Made by a program: the position numbers and the translations under genes | Notes under the pieces: model-generated | Told to the model about the DNA's origin: nothing | What the model saw: only the letters and a program-made list of their open reading frames with translations | Databases searched by the model: none | Shown: piece after piece, positions 9,965 to 21,345 of the stretch | How positions within the stretch are numbered: the stretch's first letter is position 1 | Layout: each line of letters starts with the position of its first letter | Origin: Suillus spraguei | Lineage: Eukaryota; Basidiomycota; Agaricomycetes; Boletales; Suillaceae | DNA: 54,411 nucleotides | NCBI GenBank assembly: GCA_016800925.1 | Contig: JABCPU010000434.1 | Span: 1-54,411 of the forward strand | Reading direction: 5' to 3'

Positions 9965-10650
9965 TGTAAAGATACAATCTAGCCTGGGCTGTAGATAAAC
10001 CACAGCCTAAGCTAGTATGCGAGTCTTGTGCTCTACCTAGTCTGCTTCACTTGCGAAGGCAAGAACATTCGACCCTAAAGGGAAAGCTAAGTTAGTATAG
10101 TCTAATAATGCCCAACCTGTGGTGCAAGACTGTCGTCGGAGGTAGCAAGATGCTAGTGGTGACCTCCGGTCCATGGGAAACTAGCAGTAATACTAGTGGT
10201 AAGCGTGGGAAAGCGGTAGACAAGCAGTAGCAAAAGTGGTAAAACTGTGGTAGTGCGTGCGGTAGTGCGTGTGGTAGTGCGTGCGGTAAAACTGCAGTAA
10301 GGCGTGGGAAACTGGCAGTAAAACAAGCGGGAAAGCGTAGCGATGAAGCGCGGGAAAGTGTAGCACAAGCGGCGAAGCGCGGGAAAGCGGTGGTGCGTGC
10401 AGCAGTAAAACAATTCTTAAGAGACAGTGACTTCGGTGAAAGACTTTATTCCGTTAGAGACAGTAGTGGTGACAATTCCTAAGTACCGTGTGTACCATAG
10501 AGGGAAAAGTAAAAGTACCGGAATGTGCGAAGAGTCCTTTTTAACATGTGCTGTGAACGGCCGGAATACATAGCGAGAATGGTAGCGAGATAGAGATATT
10601 TAGCTAAGAGGCACGCAGCGAGCAAGCGGCGTCACAGAAGGTAAGGTAAG
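9965..10650. repeat. degenerate repeat related in inverse orientation to 37614-38564
   Basis: It begins TGTAAAGATACAATC. From 9966 to about 10110 it matches the reverse complement of 38420-38564, including AGCCTGGGCTGTAGATAAACCAC and TCTGCTTCACTTG. The rest is rich in GTAGTGCGTGCGGTA and GGGAAAGCG units, like the CGGTA-rich middle of the other copy. The far end is not recognisable. It is probably an LTR remnant. Confidence 0.55.
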
Positions 10651-10951
10651 TCTTGCTGTAGCTTTAGTAACAGCGGAAACGAATATGCTACGCACCAATG
10701 GATCTTAGATGGAAATGGAATGGACAGGAGGACATCGGTAGTGAGATTCGGTAAGGGGCAAGGATCCACGGAGTGAAAACAGTACCAGCAAAGCGAAAAG
10801 GGGTAATGCTCGCTATAGGGGTTTTCTTGGTAGCTGCTGTAGACGGTAACGAGACACTTGTCTAAAATGGCACTTTCATGGTCAGTGTGACTTTGTTCAC
10901 TACAGCGGTTCCCCCTGCACCCAGTCCCTGTGTGCTCCCCTCCCACCATCC

Positions 10952-11254
10952 TTGCCTTCTTCTCACTCTCTTGACTGGGAGGCTTGCATGCACCACAACT
11001 ACCACAACCAGTTTCATGCTTGGCTTGAGCACTGGAAGCTCAATGATCCTTACAGTATGACAGCCTGTCAACAATGTACTCATGCATTTGAGCAGAGGAT
11101 GCATAATCTCTCCAAGGACACTGCAAGGATCCAAAAAACATTGGAGAGGAGCAAAGAGGAGCATGAGCATAGGATAAGTAAGGAGCAGAAGAAGTTGCAG
11201 AAGATAGCTGATAGGGAAACACAAAAGGAATCTGAGGAGGAGGGAAGGAAGTGA
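10952..11254 (+). other. unrecognised 100-residue open frame with a charged C-terminal helix
   Basis: The second half (residues about 45-100) is rich in Glu, Lys and Arg and would form a coiled coil (EHRISKEQKKLQKIADRE). The first half has a CxxC pair (CQQCTH). I do not recognise a family. It may be a fragment of a transposon structural protein or chance. The flanking 10650-10950 and 11255-11400 stretches hold nothing clear. Confidence 0.25.
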
Positions 11255-11399
11255 AAAGAAGTGAAAAGGTGGGAAAAGACTGGTGATTGACTGCACTTTT
11301 GCTTATATAAGCTGTGTCAAACAAAGCCATATCATAAGACTTGTGAATTTTGACTTGGGGAATTTTCGCATTTTTGCTTACTTAACCGTGGGAACTTTT

Positions 11400-11860
11400 T
11401 CTGATGAAAATCAAAGTTGTAGTAGTTCATAGGGATGCATGTGGTAGGAGATATCATTAGAACAGTGGGACTCTTTGGAAGGGACTCTTAAGGTGCACTC
11501 CTTGAAAGCTATAGGGGGAGGGTAGGAGGGCAAGTACAGGAGTGAAACTACTATGAAACTTATCATGAAACCTATGGATTTGATATGACCAACACTAATT
11601 ATCATCATTACATATGAAACTACTGTGAAACTTATCATGAAACCTATGACCAACATTGATAAGAAATGTAGTGAAACTCAGTCAATGACATGAAACTGAT
11701 AAGTTTCATAGTGGTTTCACTGATATAATGAGGATGATCAGTGTTGGGGATACACAAGAATCATATAAATGAAACCACTGTGAAACCACTGTGAAATCAC
11801 TATGAAACCACTATTAAGCCACTATGAATCATGAAGCCTATAAACTACCCCCCCCTGGGG
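11400..11860. repeat. dispersed TTTCATAG/CTATGAAA units
   Basis: Imperfect GAAACTACTATGAAAC and GTTTCATAGTGG units occur in both orientations, related to the array at 9262-9840. The block ends at a C8 run (actacccccccctgggg) next to the XRN1 copy B border. Confidence 0.65.
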
Positions 11861-11875
11861 TGGGCATGGATTCGG

Positions 11876-13345
11876 GTAAGATGGCCTGTGTCATGCATTA
11901 TACTAATCAACCATAGGACCTAATGCACGATCCAAATTCACCGATATCGGACTTTTACCCTCTTGAATTTGAGCAAGACTTCAATGGAAAGAAGCAAGAC
12001 TGGGAAGCAATCATTAAGATTCCCTTTATTGATGAGCAGCGGCTGTTACAAGCAATGAAATGTGGGTAGTAAATTCTGCCTTTTGGTTGTAGTTCGTCAT
12101 TGTCCCATGTGTGCAGCTCGAGAACATAGGTTGACCCCAGAGGAATGCCGCCGCAATGGGTTTGGAACCAGTACCAAATTCATCTTCAGTCCTGGAGAGT
12201 CCACAGTCTATCCTTCATTGTTACCAGATTTCTTCCTTCCTATATATTGTTGCACATGTAAGATGGAATTCTTCGACCTTCCAACTCTTGATGGACTCCA
12301 TCTCGTCCCTGGACTATGCCTCGGTGTATGCCTCGGTGTATGCCTCGGTGCAAAAGCCCTCGCTGGATTCCCTTTGTGGGTACATTACCCCACACAGCAC
12401 AGCTAGGCTTTCACGGTGTCAATGTACACGGTCCCGAAAGCTGCAACAAGTCAATGGCAGTTCACTTACAAAATCCTCACAAAAACCGCAAGGTAGAGGA
12501 TATCGCCCAAGAAATGGTTGGCAAACGCACTTTCATTGGTTGGCCTTTCTTGCAAGAAGGGCTGGTCATGGCTGTGTCCGATTCATTGTTCAAGTATGAG
12601 AAGTTGGTACTCGTGCCTGGTACTCTGGCAAAGGTTGTTTCCAATGCATATTCCCATCAGAGCTTGAGCCATTGGAAGGGCAAAGCTGAGTGGATTGAGA
12701 TACTATATTCGAAGAGATGTGGAGTGATCACTGATGACCTCGATGTCCTGGTGCACGTCCGTCCGCTACAAGGTGTGTGCTGGTACTTTATGGATGTTCG
12801 CTCTTTACACATTCGTGCAGGTTTGAAACGCTTAGAATCAGGCGCATTGGTTAAAAACTACAAAGGACCCGAAAAAGAACTTGAACCAGCCATCCAGATG
12901 GTCATTTCAGAAGTCGCATCCGAAGATCCCAGGTTCTGGATGCTCCACCTCTGTCGGAGGAATTTCCTGATGGAACAAACATTTTCTTCCTTGGCAAACA
13001 TGCGTATGGTGTGGCTGCCCAGGTGTCTTCAACTACTGACAGCGCTTTGTCTGTTGTTCTGGCAGTATGTCACAATGCCCTACCACAATTTATCTTTCTA
13101 AATGATCTCATAGTTCTTTGTTTCAGATAAAATGGAGAATAACAAGTTCAAGATTATTGTTGATAGTCGTGTTTCACAGCACTACTTGCCATCGTTCAAA
13201 GCAGCTTCCACAATCGGAATGTCACCCAGAGCACTCTCCAAAATCATGTCAAGCTTCATGGTTCCCTCTGATCATCAAAAGAACAATCTCGGACTCTCAG
13301 TGTCCTTGTAATGGACAATGCGAAAATAAGGTCACTGTCATGCTC
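11876..13345 (+). pseudogene. XRN1: 5'-3' exoribonuclease XRN1 fragment, copy B, with introns
   Basis: This is a longer version of copy A. Exon parts match XRN1 from HDPNSPISDFYP and GKKQDWEAIIKIPFIDEQRLL through FGTSTKFIFSPGES, GFHGVNVHG and KAEWIEILYSKRCGVITDD. The match continues with GPEKELEPAIQMVISEV, FPDGTNIFFLGKHAYG and HYLPSFKAASTIGMSPRALSK. GT-AG introns are clear at 12062-12116 (55 bp), 12773-12820 (48 bp) and 13065-13126 (62 bp), so the copy came from DNA, not from spliced mRNA. One-base frameshifts near 12370 (shared with copy A) and near 12930 break it. A CTCGGTGTATGC triplication at about 12320 is specific to this copy. Both the N-terminal nuclease domain and the C-terminus are missing. 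Confidence 0.88.
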
Positions 13346-13670
13346 TAGCAGGCTCTTGTGTTTTTTTTAGAGGCAGGAATAATAGTTATAAATGGCATAA
13401 TGTTACAGGGAATGTGAGCGTATATGTACAACGAGCTAAATTTCACTAAGTCCAACATTTCCTAATTGAACGAAAATTTCACGCCACTGCCATCCTTTAT
13501 GCAAAGAGCTGTAATATCCACGCAGTCAGAAAGCAGTCAATGATCAGTGCGACACTTGAACTGACCAAAACAATTTGAAATTTGCAGGTGTTGCTTGCTC
13601 TGGGAGATCCACAAACCCAAAGAGGTTCTTCCGTTGTTGTGGAGTATCGGTCAAGTGGCAGTGGAAAGGC
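13330..13670. repeat. composite of transposon and NLR scraps
   Basis: Three short segments match distant parts of the window. 13334-13400 is the reverse complement of 38572-38622. 13430-13515 matches 39075-39165 (the NLR relic). 13575-13650 matches 40555-40645 (the hAT relic). Their order and orientation differ from the 38-41 kb region, so this is a rearranged scrap of the same composite. It abuts the XRN1 copy B breakpoint. Confidence 0.7.
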
Positions 13671-13894
13671 TTAGAGCACGTGCAAGTAATTTACGAGAGG
13701 ACAGCGGGCCGACAGCTGTAAGGTCAAGTCGACATTGATAACGACATTTTAGAATTGAGCATCCCTATGACATATGACATCCTTCACATGCTACATGCTA
13801 TGCAACTCTCGTTATTCATACTGTCACTCATTCAATTTTCGTACCCCTTTTTCTCTCCATTCTACTTTATCTTGTCAGTTGCAACGCCACTTCC

Positions 13895-14371
13895 TTGTGC
13901 CTCCGTTTTCACATAATCATTCGGCCTATCCATACCCGAGGACCCTTACCGTTTCGCAGTATAAGTAACTCATGTGCAGTCCCTGGGAGCAGCACCCAAG
14001 TGAATTCTATCCGATTCACTTTCCTCTTCAAACTCATCCATGGCAGCCCCTATGGTAAGTCGTCCTTCGATATTGTTGCACAGCAATCAATCAAACAAAA
14101 ATTAAATTTGACGCTAAAGCAGCCTTCTGAGCTTCTACACATAGCCGGTATCAATGAAGACATTACCAGACATCAGACGCTCCAAGCAGTTTATTTGGAA
14201 CTTCGAAGGGAAAAAGAAGAAAATGCAGCACTGAAACAATTGATGTGGCAGCTCATAACGGAGCATAATAAGTTAGTTGCAGCCCTTGCTGGACTGGCTC
14301 AGTCTTGCCGTCCTGTATGTTTTATTTTTTCTACTTCAAGTTACATATCGTTCATTAAATGCCAACATTAG
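13895..14371 (+). CDS. hypothetical protein fragment with a coiled-coil segment
   Basis: The frame holds a helical, charged stretch (residues about 85-135: RHQTLQAVYLELRREKEENAALKQL) suggestive of a coiled coil. A plausible 5' splice site GTATGT follows at about 14314, with an ...CATTAG acceptor near 14372, so the open frame runs into an intron. A start at the in-frame ATGGCAGCC near 14038 is possible. I recognise no family. It could be a small real gene or another truncated copy. Confidence 0.3.
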   Translation: MCLRFHIIIRPIHTRGPLPFRSISNSCAVPGSSTQVNSIRFTFLFKLIHGSPYGKSSFDIVAQQSIKQKLNLTLKQPSELLHIAGINEDITRHQTLQAVYLELRREKEENAALKQLMWQLITEHNKLVAALAGLAQSCRPVCFIFSTSSYISFIKCQH

Positions 14372-14559
14372 TGGGTCTAGTAGTGCTTCGTTTCCTGCCC
14401 AACGGAACCAACCGGCAGTCAGTCTTTGTGTAAGTAGTGTAGGAGAAAAAATATGTGCACATACCATTGTACCAAATGTAATGAGACCAACTAATGCATA
14501 TGGTACAAGGGCATCACGGAGTGCTTTGAGGGGGGCGTCACAAGGAGAACTCATCATAG

Positions 14560-15754
14560 TAACTTTGTGCGATCGAATACGACGTGATGACGAGAGTAGT
14601 GCCTGTATCAACGATGGCAGATGCGGCTTGCGACTTGATGACCACTTGTCCCAACCTCGAGATGCTATCCACCTCTACCTGCCAATAGCCTCTCCGTCAC
14701 AGGAACATAAGTGAGTGTGTCAGAGTGGTAAAGATACGTATTTGTTCCTCCGATGACCATTTCGCTATCTCCTGGAGTAGTAGATAGCTTGAACCCAAAG
14801 ACGCTTTGCGGTAGTTCGCTACTGTCATTCAGTGTTTGGAAAAGTGGAGTTCCTTCAAACTCTGATATTTCGGGGAATGCCAGACCGGAGAGACTGTCAG
14901 GAGGAAAAGATCTGTTCTTACTGAACTCTGGCGAATATAACCATGCTGCACCGACAGTCTGATCCTGAGCCTTGTAAACCATATGAGTAAAGTGAACGTG
15001 AACGCCTGGGACAACTAACTTCGTAACCCCCAACAAAAACATCGTCGACGTACTCCTCGCCCGCTGTTTCCCCAGCGCCGTACATGAGTATGAACGGCTG
15101 GCCAGAATCTTGGGCAGAAGAAGATGCAGTAGGGTCGTATCATGTATGCCCATCACAAGTGACTTCGCATTGCGTAGATGGAAGGACTACGTGAATATTA
15201 CTATCAGCGCAGGAATAAAGGAATATACTTCTGGTGCTCACACAGGTCTGAGCTGCCAGTGTCGAACACCACTTCAGAATATCGGGGTTAGACCTATCAC
15301 AGCGTAGAATCGATCAAACCAACCTGTAAACGTTTTAGGGGGCGTGCCCACGCCGATCTCGCCGTACCAGAGGTCTGCGTCGTAGTTTACAAGGGCAAGG
15401 GGCACGTTTCCATTCCGTTTTGCGACCGAGCGAATGTGGAAGCGACTACTCAGGGGATGGGGAGACCCAGTATTCCGTTGGTAAGCCACCATGGTGGCAC
15501 TGTACTTACTAGTTCACGTCAGGTTGATGAATGTGATGTAAGAAAGAATCTCAGATATACCGATGTACAAAATCCAACTGTTGCCACACAGTCATCGGAT
15601 CAAACACTTTGGAGCTGTTGGCGGCGTTTGATCTGGAGTTGAGGGGAATACGTTGTGTGCGACGCATGTTAGAAGGAACATTTGGCGGAGGATTCGGAGT
15701 AGGTGACCCGACAACTGCCGCAACAAGAAGTGCACAGATTGTAGTAAACTTCAT
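14560..15754 (-). pseudogene. pepsin-like aspartic protease (A1) pseudogene
   Basis: Secreted A1 proteases cleave proteins at acid pH using two Asp-Thr-Gly motifs. A signal peptide starts at 15754 (MKFTTICALLVAAVVG), then a propeptide, then YGEIGVGTPPKTFT. The first catalytic motif (FDTGSSD) is near 15260 and the second (VDTGTTLV) near 14600. Introns with good borders occur, for example 15509-15560. Damage: an in-frame TGA at 15142-15140 where the family has an ordinary codon before YDPTASSS, a one-base insertion near 14690 (before GYWQVEVDS), and loss of the normal C-terminus after about 14560. It is therefore a pseudogene of an ordinary secreted protease. Confidence 0.82.
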
Positions 15755-16120
15755 CTTGTAGGTGTGTCACTTTGGTGGTGTAAAGTAAGAAGGGTGGCAA
15801 CGACCATGTATGTCGAGAAAGCCACCAGTATTGTCATCGCGTCTAAGCATGAATGCAAGCTTTCAGTTTGGACTGACGGGCGGCCCCCGCGGTAGTGACT
15901 TGAGCTCTGCCAGTAACCTGATCTCGTTCGATTGGGCCTTTACTGACCTTATGACTTAAGCTTATCTTTCGGAGCCATCTCTGGTCACTCACTCCCTCGG
16001 CCTTGGTCGTTGACAATGAGCGATGCAAGCGTCGGCAGTAAGAGTGCCGAAAGTAGGTATCATTCTGTCCCAATCTATTTACAAACATAGTGTACATTCG
16101 CTTCTTGTTGAGTGGTATGA

Positions 16121-18401
16121 CTACTCGGCCCTCATTTGAATGATGAAATCGAGCATCTCATCATCATGAGCCGCCTTAACGGGTAGTCCATCTCTCACAT
16201 CACCTGGTCTCCTTATCTGGGTGTAATTCACGTATGGTGGATATAGCACGACGTTTGCTGCCCCTGCCCAGTCGAAATCGATGATCATGAACTTTGTCCT
16301 ATCGTCCTTCTTCACCAAGATGTTGGTATCGCGTATATCGCCATGGACAAAGTTTTCAGCATGGAGTTTTTTCAACTGCTCCCGGATAGGCTCGAACGCC
16401 GATCGGGGGAGGTGCTCGGTGTTGGGCAAGTCGGCCAATACATCGTAGCCGACAAGCTTATCCATGACCACCATGTACCAACCTCCAGGAAGCTTTTCAA
16501 ATCCTCGTAATCTGGGGGCAAGTCCTGACGATGCACAACGCAAATGAACCTCCTGACAATAATGCCGGACAAACTTGATGCAGATCGCATCTTCGGCAGG
16601 TCTGTCAGTGAGAGTCCCAAAGAATACGAGTCTCTTCGACGCTCCCTCATCTTCATCGAGCTGTCCAGTATATTTGAAACATGTTTTGCCGCCGTCGTCG
16701 AGAGATATGAAGCTTGTCTGATACGGGAACAGTATAGGGTGAGATAGCGTGTTAGTAAGTTCAGATTCAGGAGGGAGCGTTTCGTAATATCCCTTGAGCG
16801 ATCTGATAGCTTTGCAGAATGCGGCCATGTGACGTGCGGCGGCGATCTGATTATAGGTATCGGTGGAATGATAATTGAATACAAGAGGGCTCGAAAGGAT
16901 CTGTGCAGCAGGGCGCGAAGTCCAAACAGCACCGGCAAAGACAATGTATGGTCCTGGAAAAAAGAGTAGTTCATATGTCATATTCCAAGCCTGAGAAAAT
17001 CTCGGCACTGACCAAAAACTATGAAGAGGAAACACGGCAGAGAAAACCCCGACATCTGAGGCGCCAACGTTCTCGTTGACTCGATGTAATACGCGACAGC
17101 CTGCATATATGGTTCCGAAATGGAGGATCCTACCTCGTTCTTGAACTCGGCAATCACAAAAGGATGTTGATTGTTACGGACGGCGACAGACATAAGTGCA
17201 TCCGTCGTGTATGCAGTTCCTGGCACCTTGCGGTAGAGTTGAAAGTCAAGGTGGTACCTTGCGAGCACATTTTTAATCGCTTGTACTCGCATCTCTTCAG
17301 ATTGATACAGGGCTGACATGGCATTCGCCAGTTCATTGACAAGGTTGTTATCTTCTTCTGTTATCGTGTGAGTCTGGCAGTCATCGATGAATTGGCCGAA
17401 GACTGGATGTAGTAGAGTGGCAGGAATCGTTTCCTCGAGATCGCGAGGACGACCACAGGTTATCTGTAGCTTTTTGTCATTCTGTCGTTCACGGAACGAG
17501 GAAGGATGTGAATTATTGGAGGGCGATTGTGATCTTTTTGATTTCGACTGTAATTTCTTTTTTTTGAAATGTTCGTCGAGATTTGCGAGGAAGGTATCCC
17601 GTGCCACTTTAATCGGGTCCTCTCCTTCGATGACGTAGTTAACCCGCCGAGGAGGATTCGTTGACCCTGCGAGCCGGAAAATCAGTATAGTCCAATGAGA
17701 CCATACAGTCACTCACTATTATCAGAGGAAACTTGGACGATGACCCGGAGAGGCTCGAGAACTGGTATGCTCAGGAAATAATCGAATAGTGGTATGACTT
17801 GGGCCACGTCGAGCAAGTGACCCGCATCGAGGGTATCAAGGCTCTCCCGAAGTTCATCTTGGGATTCGGATATGCTGTATAAGCATATGTGGTTGTGGTC
17901 TATGTTGTTAAGTTGTGATGCTTTCTCCTGCATCCGATCTTTAAGCATTCCCATTGGTGCATCCGGGCTGATCGAAATGTCGAAGCGGTCATAGACAGTG
18001 CTACCTCGCAACCACCAATGAATTATCAGGAGTGGGGTATCTGGAGAACGGGAATCAATTGCAAAGACAAGCTTAGGTCACCACCATTACATACCTATAA
18101 TGATATGGATGCGCTCTTCGGGCGGTGCTGCTGCGAACAGGCTTGATAACTTACGCAATGGTGGCAATGGTTTCCCAAGCTCAGATAGGAGAACACTGCG
18201 AAGATTCTCATCATAGGGTTCGGCCACAGGATCTCTGGGCTTGTAGAGTCGAAGACTTGAAGCAGGCACATCGATAACTTGAGCTTCCTTCAACAACGTT
18301 TTCAGGGTATCGACAGTTTCAAAGCGTGAAATTTTGACACCGAATACTCGGTCGATGTCGGTACCTCGTACCCAACAGTTCAGCGTGAAAACGTCAGACA
18401 T
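16121..18401 (-). CDS. Crinkler-type effector: ubiquitin-like N-terminus, REase-like domain and protein kinase domain
   Basis: Four exons (18401-18095, 18040-17717, 17666-17013, 16953-16121) with GT-AG introns of 50-59 bp join in frame to a 705-residue protein with no lesion. Residues 1-100 match the Crinkler N-terminal domain (start MSDVFTLNCWVRGTDIDRVF); residues 103-210 look like a second domain of that kind. A basic, serine-rich linker (about 245-275) has a possible nuclear signal. Residues 366-400 carry a PD-(D/E)xK-like pattern (D366, E384-F-K386, Q400). Residues 480-705 form a kinase-like domain with a candidate Lys555, HGDIRDTN at 632-639 and DFD at 654-656. Crinkler proteins act inside cells as conflict effectors; host target, secretion and activity here are inference. 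There is no evident signal peptide. It is the only undamaged host gene in the window. Confidence 0.85.
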
Positions 18402-18671
18402 GGTGATTGAAAGTCGAGACCGTTTATCGAGGACGCCACAATTTATAACGATTTGGTCCCATTGTGTACATGTAAGCAACCCTGTGGTCAGAGCTGACCT
18501 AATTTTCTAAACTGGAGAGCGTGGGTCATACCCAGATGGCACACAGCAGCACGCCATGAGTCAGACGTCCACAGATTTTAGGACCCTGCGCGGATGGGAC
18601 TTCCGCGTGAAGAACTAGTTGATAGAGGACCATAGCTAACAACTCAGGTTAACAACTCAGATAGATAGGTT

Positions 18672-20299
18672 GTGAGTATATCGATCCTCCTCCAAGCTCG
18701 AGCCACGCTGATCCAAGTCATTGCCAACTATTCACAGTTTGTGAGTATGTTGATCCTCCTTCGAGCCGGAGCCATGCTGATCGAAGTCCTTGCCCACCGT
18801 TGGCAGGATGTGAGCGTGTTGATCCTCCTCCGAGCTCGAGCTATGCCGATAGAAGTCCTTGGTCACTGTTCGCAGGGTGAGTGTGTTGATCCTCCTTCGA
18901 GCTCGAGCCGTGCTGATTGAAGTCGTTGCATACTGTTCGCAGGGTGTGAGTGTGTCAATCTTCCTCTGAGCCCAAGTCATGCTGATCAAAGTCCTTTCCC
19001 ACTGTCCGTAGCCTGTGAGTGTGTCAATCTTTTTTCGAGCTCAGGCCATGCTGATCGAAGTACTTGTCCACTGTTCGCAGGGTGAGTGTGCTGATCCTCC
19101 TTTGAACCCTATCTACGTTGATTGCCGTCCTCTCGTGTTGTTCGTAGTATGTGAGTGTGTCGATCCTGCTTGAGCTCGAGCCGTGCTGATACAATTCATT
19201 GCCTACCTATTGACAGTGGGTGAATATATCGATCCTCCTTCGAGCTCGAGCCATACTGATCCAAGTCGTTTCCCACTGTTTGCAGGATGTGAGTGTGTTG
19301 ATCCCCCTTCGATCTTGTGCCATGCTGATCAAAGTCATTGCACACTGTTCGCAGGGTGAGTGTGTCGATCTTCCTTCGAGCTCGAGCCATATTGATAGAA
19401 CTCCTTGTCCACTGTTCACAGGGTGCGAGTGTGTTGATCCTCCTTCAAGCTCGAGTCATGCTGATCGAAGTCCTTGCCCACTGTTTGCAGTTTGTGAGTG
19501 TGTCGATCCTCCTTCGAACTAGAGCCATCCTGATCGAAGTCCTTGCCCACTATTCGCAGGTTGTAAGTGTCCCAATTCTCCTTTGAGCTCTAGCCATGCT
19601 CATCGAGTCGTTGCCTATCTTTCGCAACATGTGAGTCTGTGTGTCGATCCTCCTTCGAGCGCGAGCAATGCTGAAAGAACTCCTTGTCTACTGTTCCCAG
19701 TATGTGAGTGTGTCGATCCTCCGAGTCCGAGTCATGCTCATCGAGGTCCTTACCCATATTTCACAGGATGTGGGTGCGTTGATGCTCCTTCGAGCTCAAG
19801 CCATGCTCCTCGACGTCCTTGCCCACTACTTATTCGCAGTTCGTGAGTGTGTCGATCCTCCTTCGAGCTCGGGCCATGTTCATCGAAGTCCTTGCACACT
19901 GTTTGCAGTATGTGAGTTTCGATCTTCCTCCGAGCTCGACCCATGCTGATCGAAGTCCTTGTCCACTATTCCCAGGGTGTAAGTGTGTCGATGTTCCTTC
20001 GAGCTTGAGCCATTCTGATAGAAGTCCTTGCCCACCATTCATAGTATGTCGATCCTCCTTCAAGCTCGAGCCATGCTGATTCAATTATGCGCAGGTTGTG
20101 AGTGTGTCAACCCTCCTTCCAGCTTGATCCATGCTAATCGAAGGCCTTGCCCACTGTTTGCAGGTTGTAAGTGTGTTGATTCTTCTTCAAGCTCGAGCCC
20201 GTACTGATCAAAGTTATCGCCCCCTGTTTGCAGGATGTGAGTGTCTCGATCCTCCTTCAAGCTCGAGCATTTCTGATATCCCTTCCTTCGCCTGTTCAG
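18672..20299 (+). repeat. array of about 24 intron-like 69-bp units
   Basis: Units start at 18672, 18741, 18810, 18877, 18946, 19015, 19082, 19151, 19220, 19289 and so on to 20237, mostly 67-73 bp apart. Most begin GTGAGT or GTAAGT and hold a CTGAT box about 25 bases before the end. They close with a pyrimidine-rich stretch and CAG (CACTGTTCGCAG). The gap between one CAG and the next GTGAGT is only 1-4 bases. Each unit therefore carries a consensus fungal 5' splice site, branch site and 3' splice site at normal basidiomycete intron length. Open frames through the array exist because 69 is a multiple of three. The last unit ends exactly at an open frame (20300-20533). Confidence 0.85.
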
Positions 20300-20533
20300 T
20301 ACCTTCACGGCTCTCAAGTTCCAGTAAAAAATAGTGTGATCAATGGAGACGTGTCAAGCACATTTGAATCTTCTGCAATGCTCATGCGTCACATAGAACA
20401 TCTCTTAAACGCGTCTCCCAAGGGTCTCTTTGCTCTCTCGCGATCAGGTAACAACCCTGATGCGCCTCATGATCTTGGCTTCATCGAGGCTGTAATGGCA
20501 GAGCTCGTCGACGAAGTTGAGACGCTGCGGTAG
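20300..20533 (+). other. open frame directly after the last intron-like unit
   Basis: From the final CAG the sequence is open for about 77 codons (YLHGSQVPVKNS... to VMAELVDEVETLR) and then stops. Its composition is protein-like, with an acidic helical end. I do not recognise the family. It could be the exon downstream of the array, or part of a decayed gene, since in-frame codons resume for a short stretch after the stop. The area 20540-21340 shows nothing else convincing. Confidence 0.35.
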
Positions 20534-21345
20534 GCCAATGTAGAGATTGACGTGGCAAACGAATCAGATAGGATGATGACACCGTTCGTCCAGTGACAGG
20601 GAACATCAGTCAGAACGAGCATACAGATGTTCACGCGGGAGTCACTTCCGCGCACCTAACCTCATGAGCGCTAAGATGTCGACAACATCCTATGCAAGTT
20701 TTTATTTTCTAAAAATAAAAGGAACAAAGCTTGGAAGATGCCAATGAGTCAGAAACCGAGTGACTGCAGCGATAATCAAGAACACAGCCAGCGACGAAAC
20801 TTTATCTTCCTAATCTCCAAATTATCCTTCTCTATGTCAAAATCATCATTGTAGAAGATGATGAGGGAGTTGATGGTTCCTAAAGTATATGTATCTGTAT
20901 TGCGGTCAAAAAAGGGAGGGACGGTCGATGCCGAAATTGAGCAACTTCGTGCGAGGCTTGCAGCCTTAGAGGGCTGATATTTCATATCATCATATCGTCA
21001 ATTAACTATGCCCTACAGTCGTTCTAGTGTTGGATTATCAGGGGTCGAGGTACGAGCTCGACACTTATCAGGAATCTTCGGGATCAATGGCGCATCAATG
21101 GCGCAATATTACCGGGTGTCGGCAGCATGGTTTTAGCGTTGGCTGGCATATATAAGTAGGAATTTAGAAAATTGTCAAGTCTCTATTTGCGGTCAAGATC
21201 GTCATGCATACAAATACACTATGAGTGAAGTTTTCCCCAAACCTGAGAAAGTAGTAGTGCGTAGTGATAACATGTCTTGGCAAGTTGTCTGAAGAAATGT
21301 ACACCTTAGTTGACTTCAGTCGCAGTGGTTATATTCCTACTATCG

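Noticed and set aside
18672..20080. Open frames of 60-100 codons across the intron-like array
   Set aside because: The 69-bp unit is a multiple of three, so frames stay open on both strands without coding.
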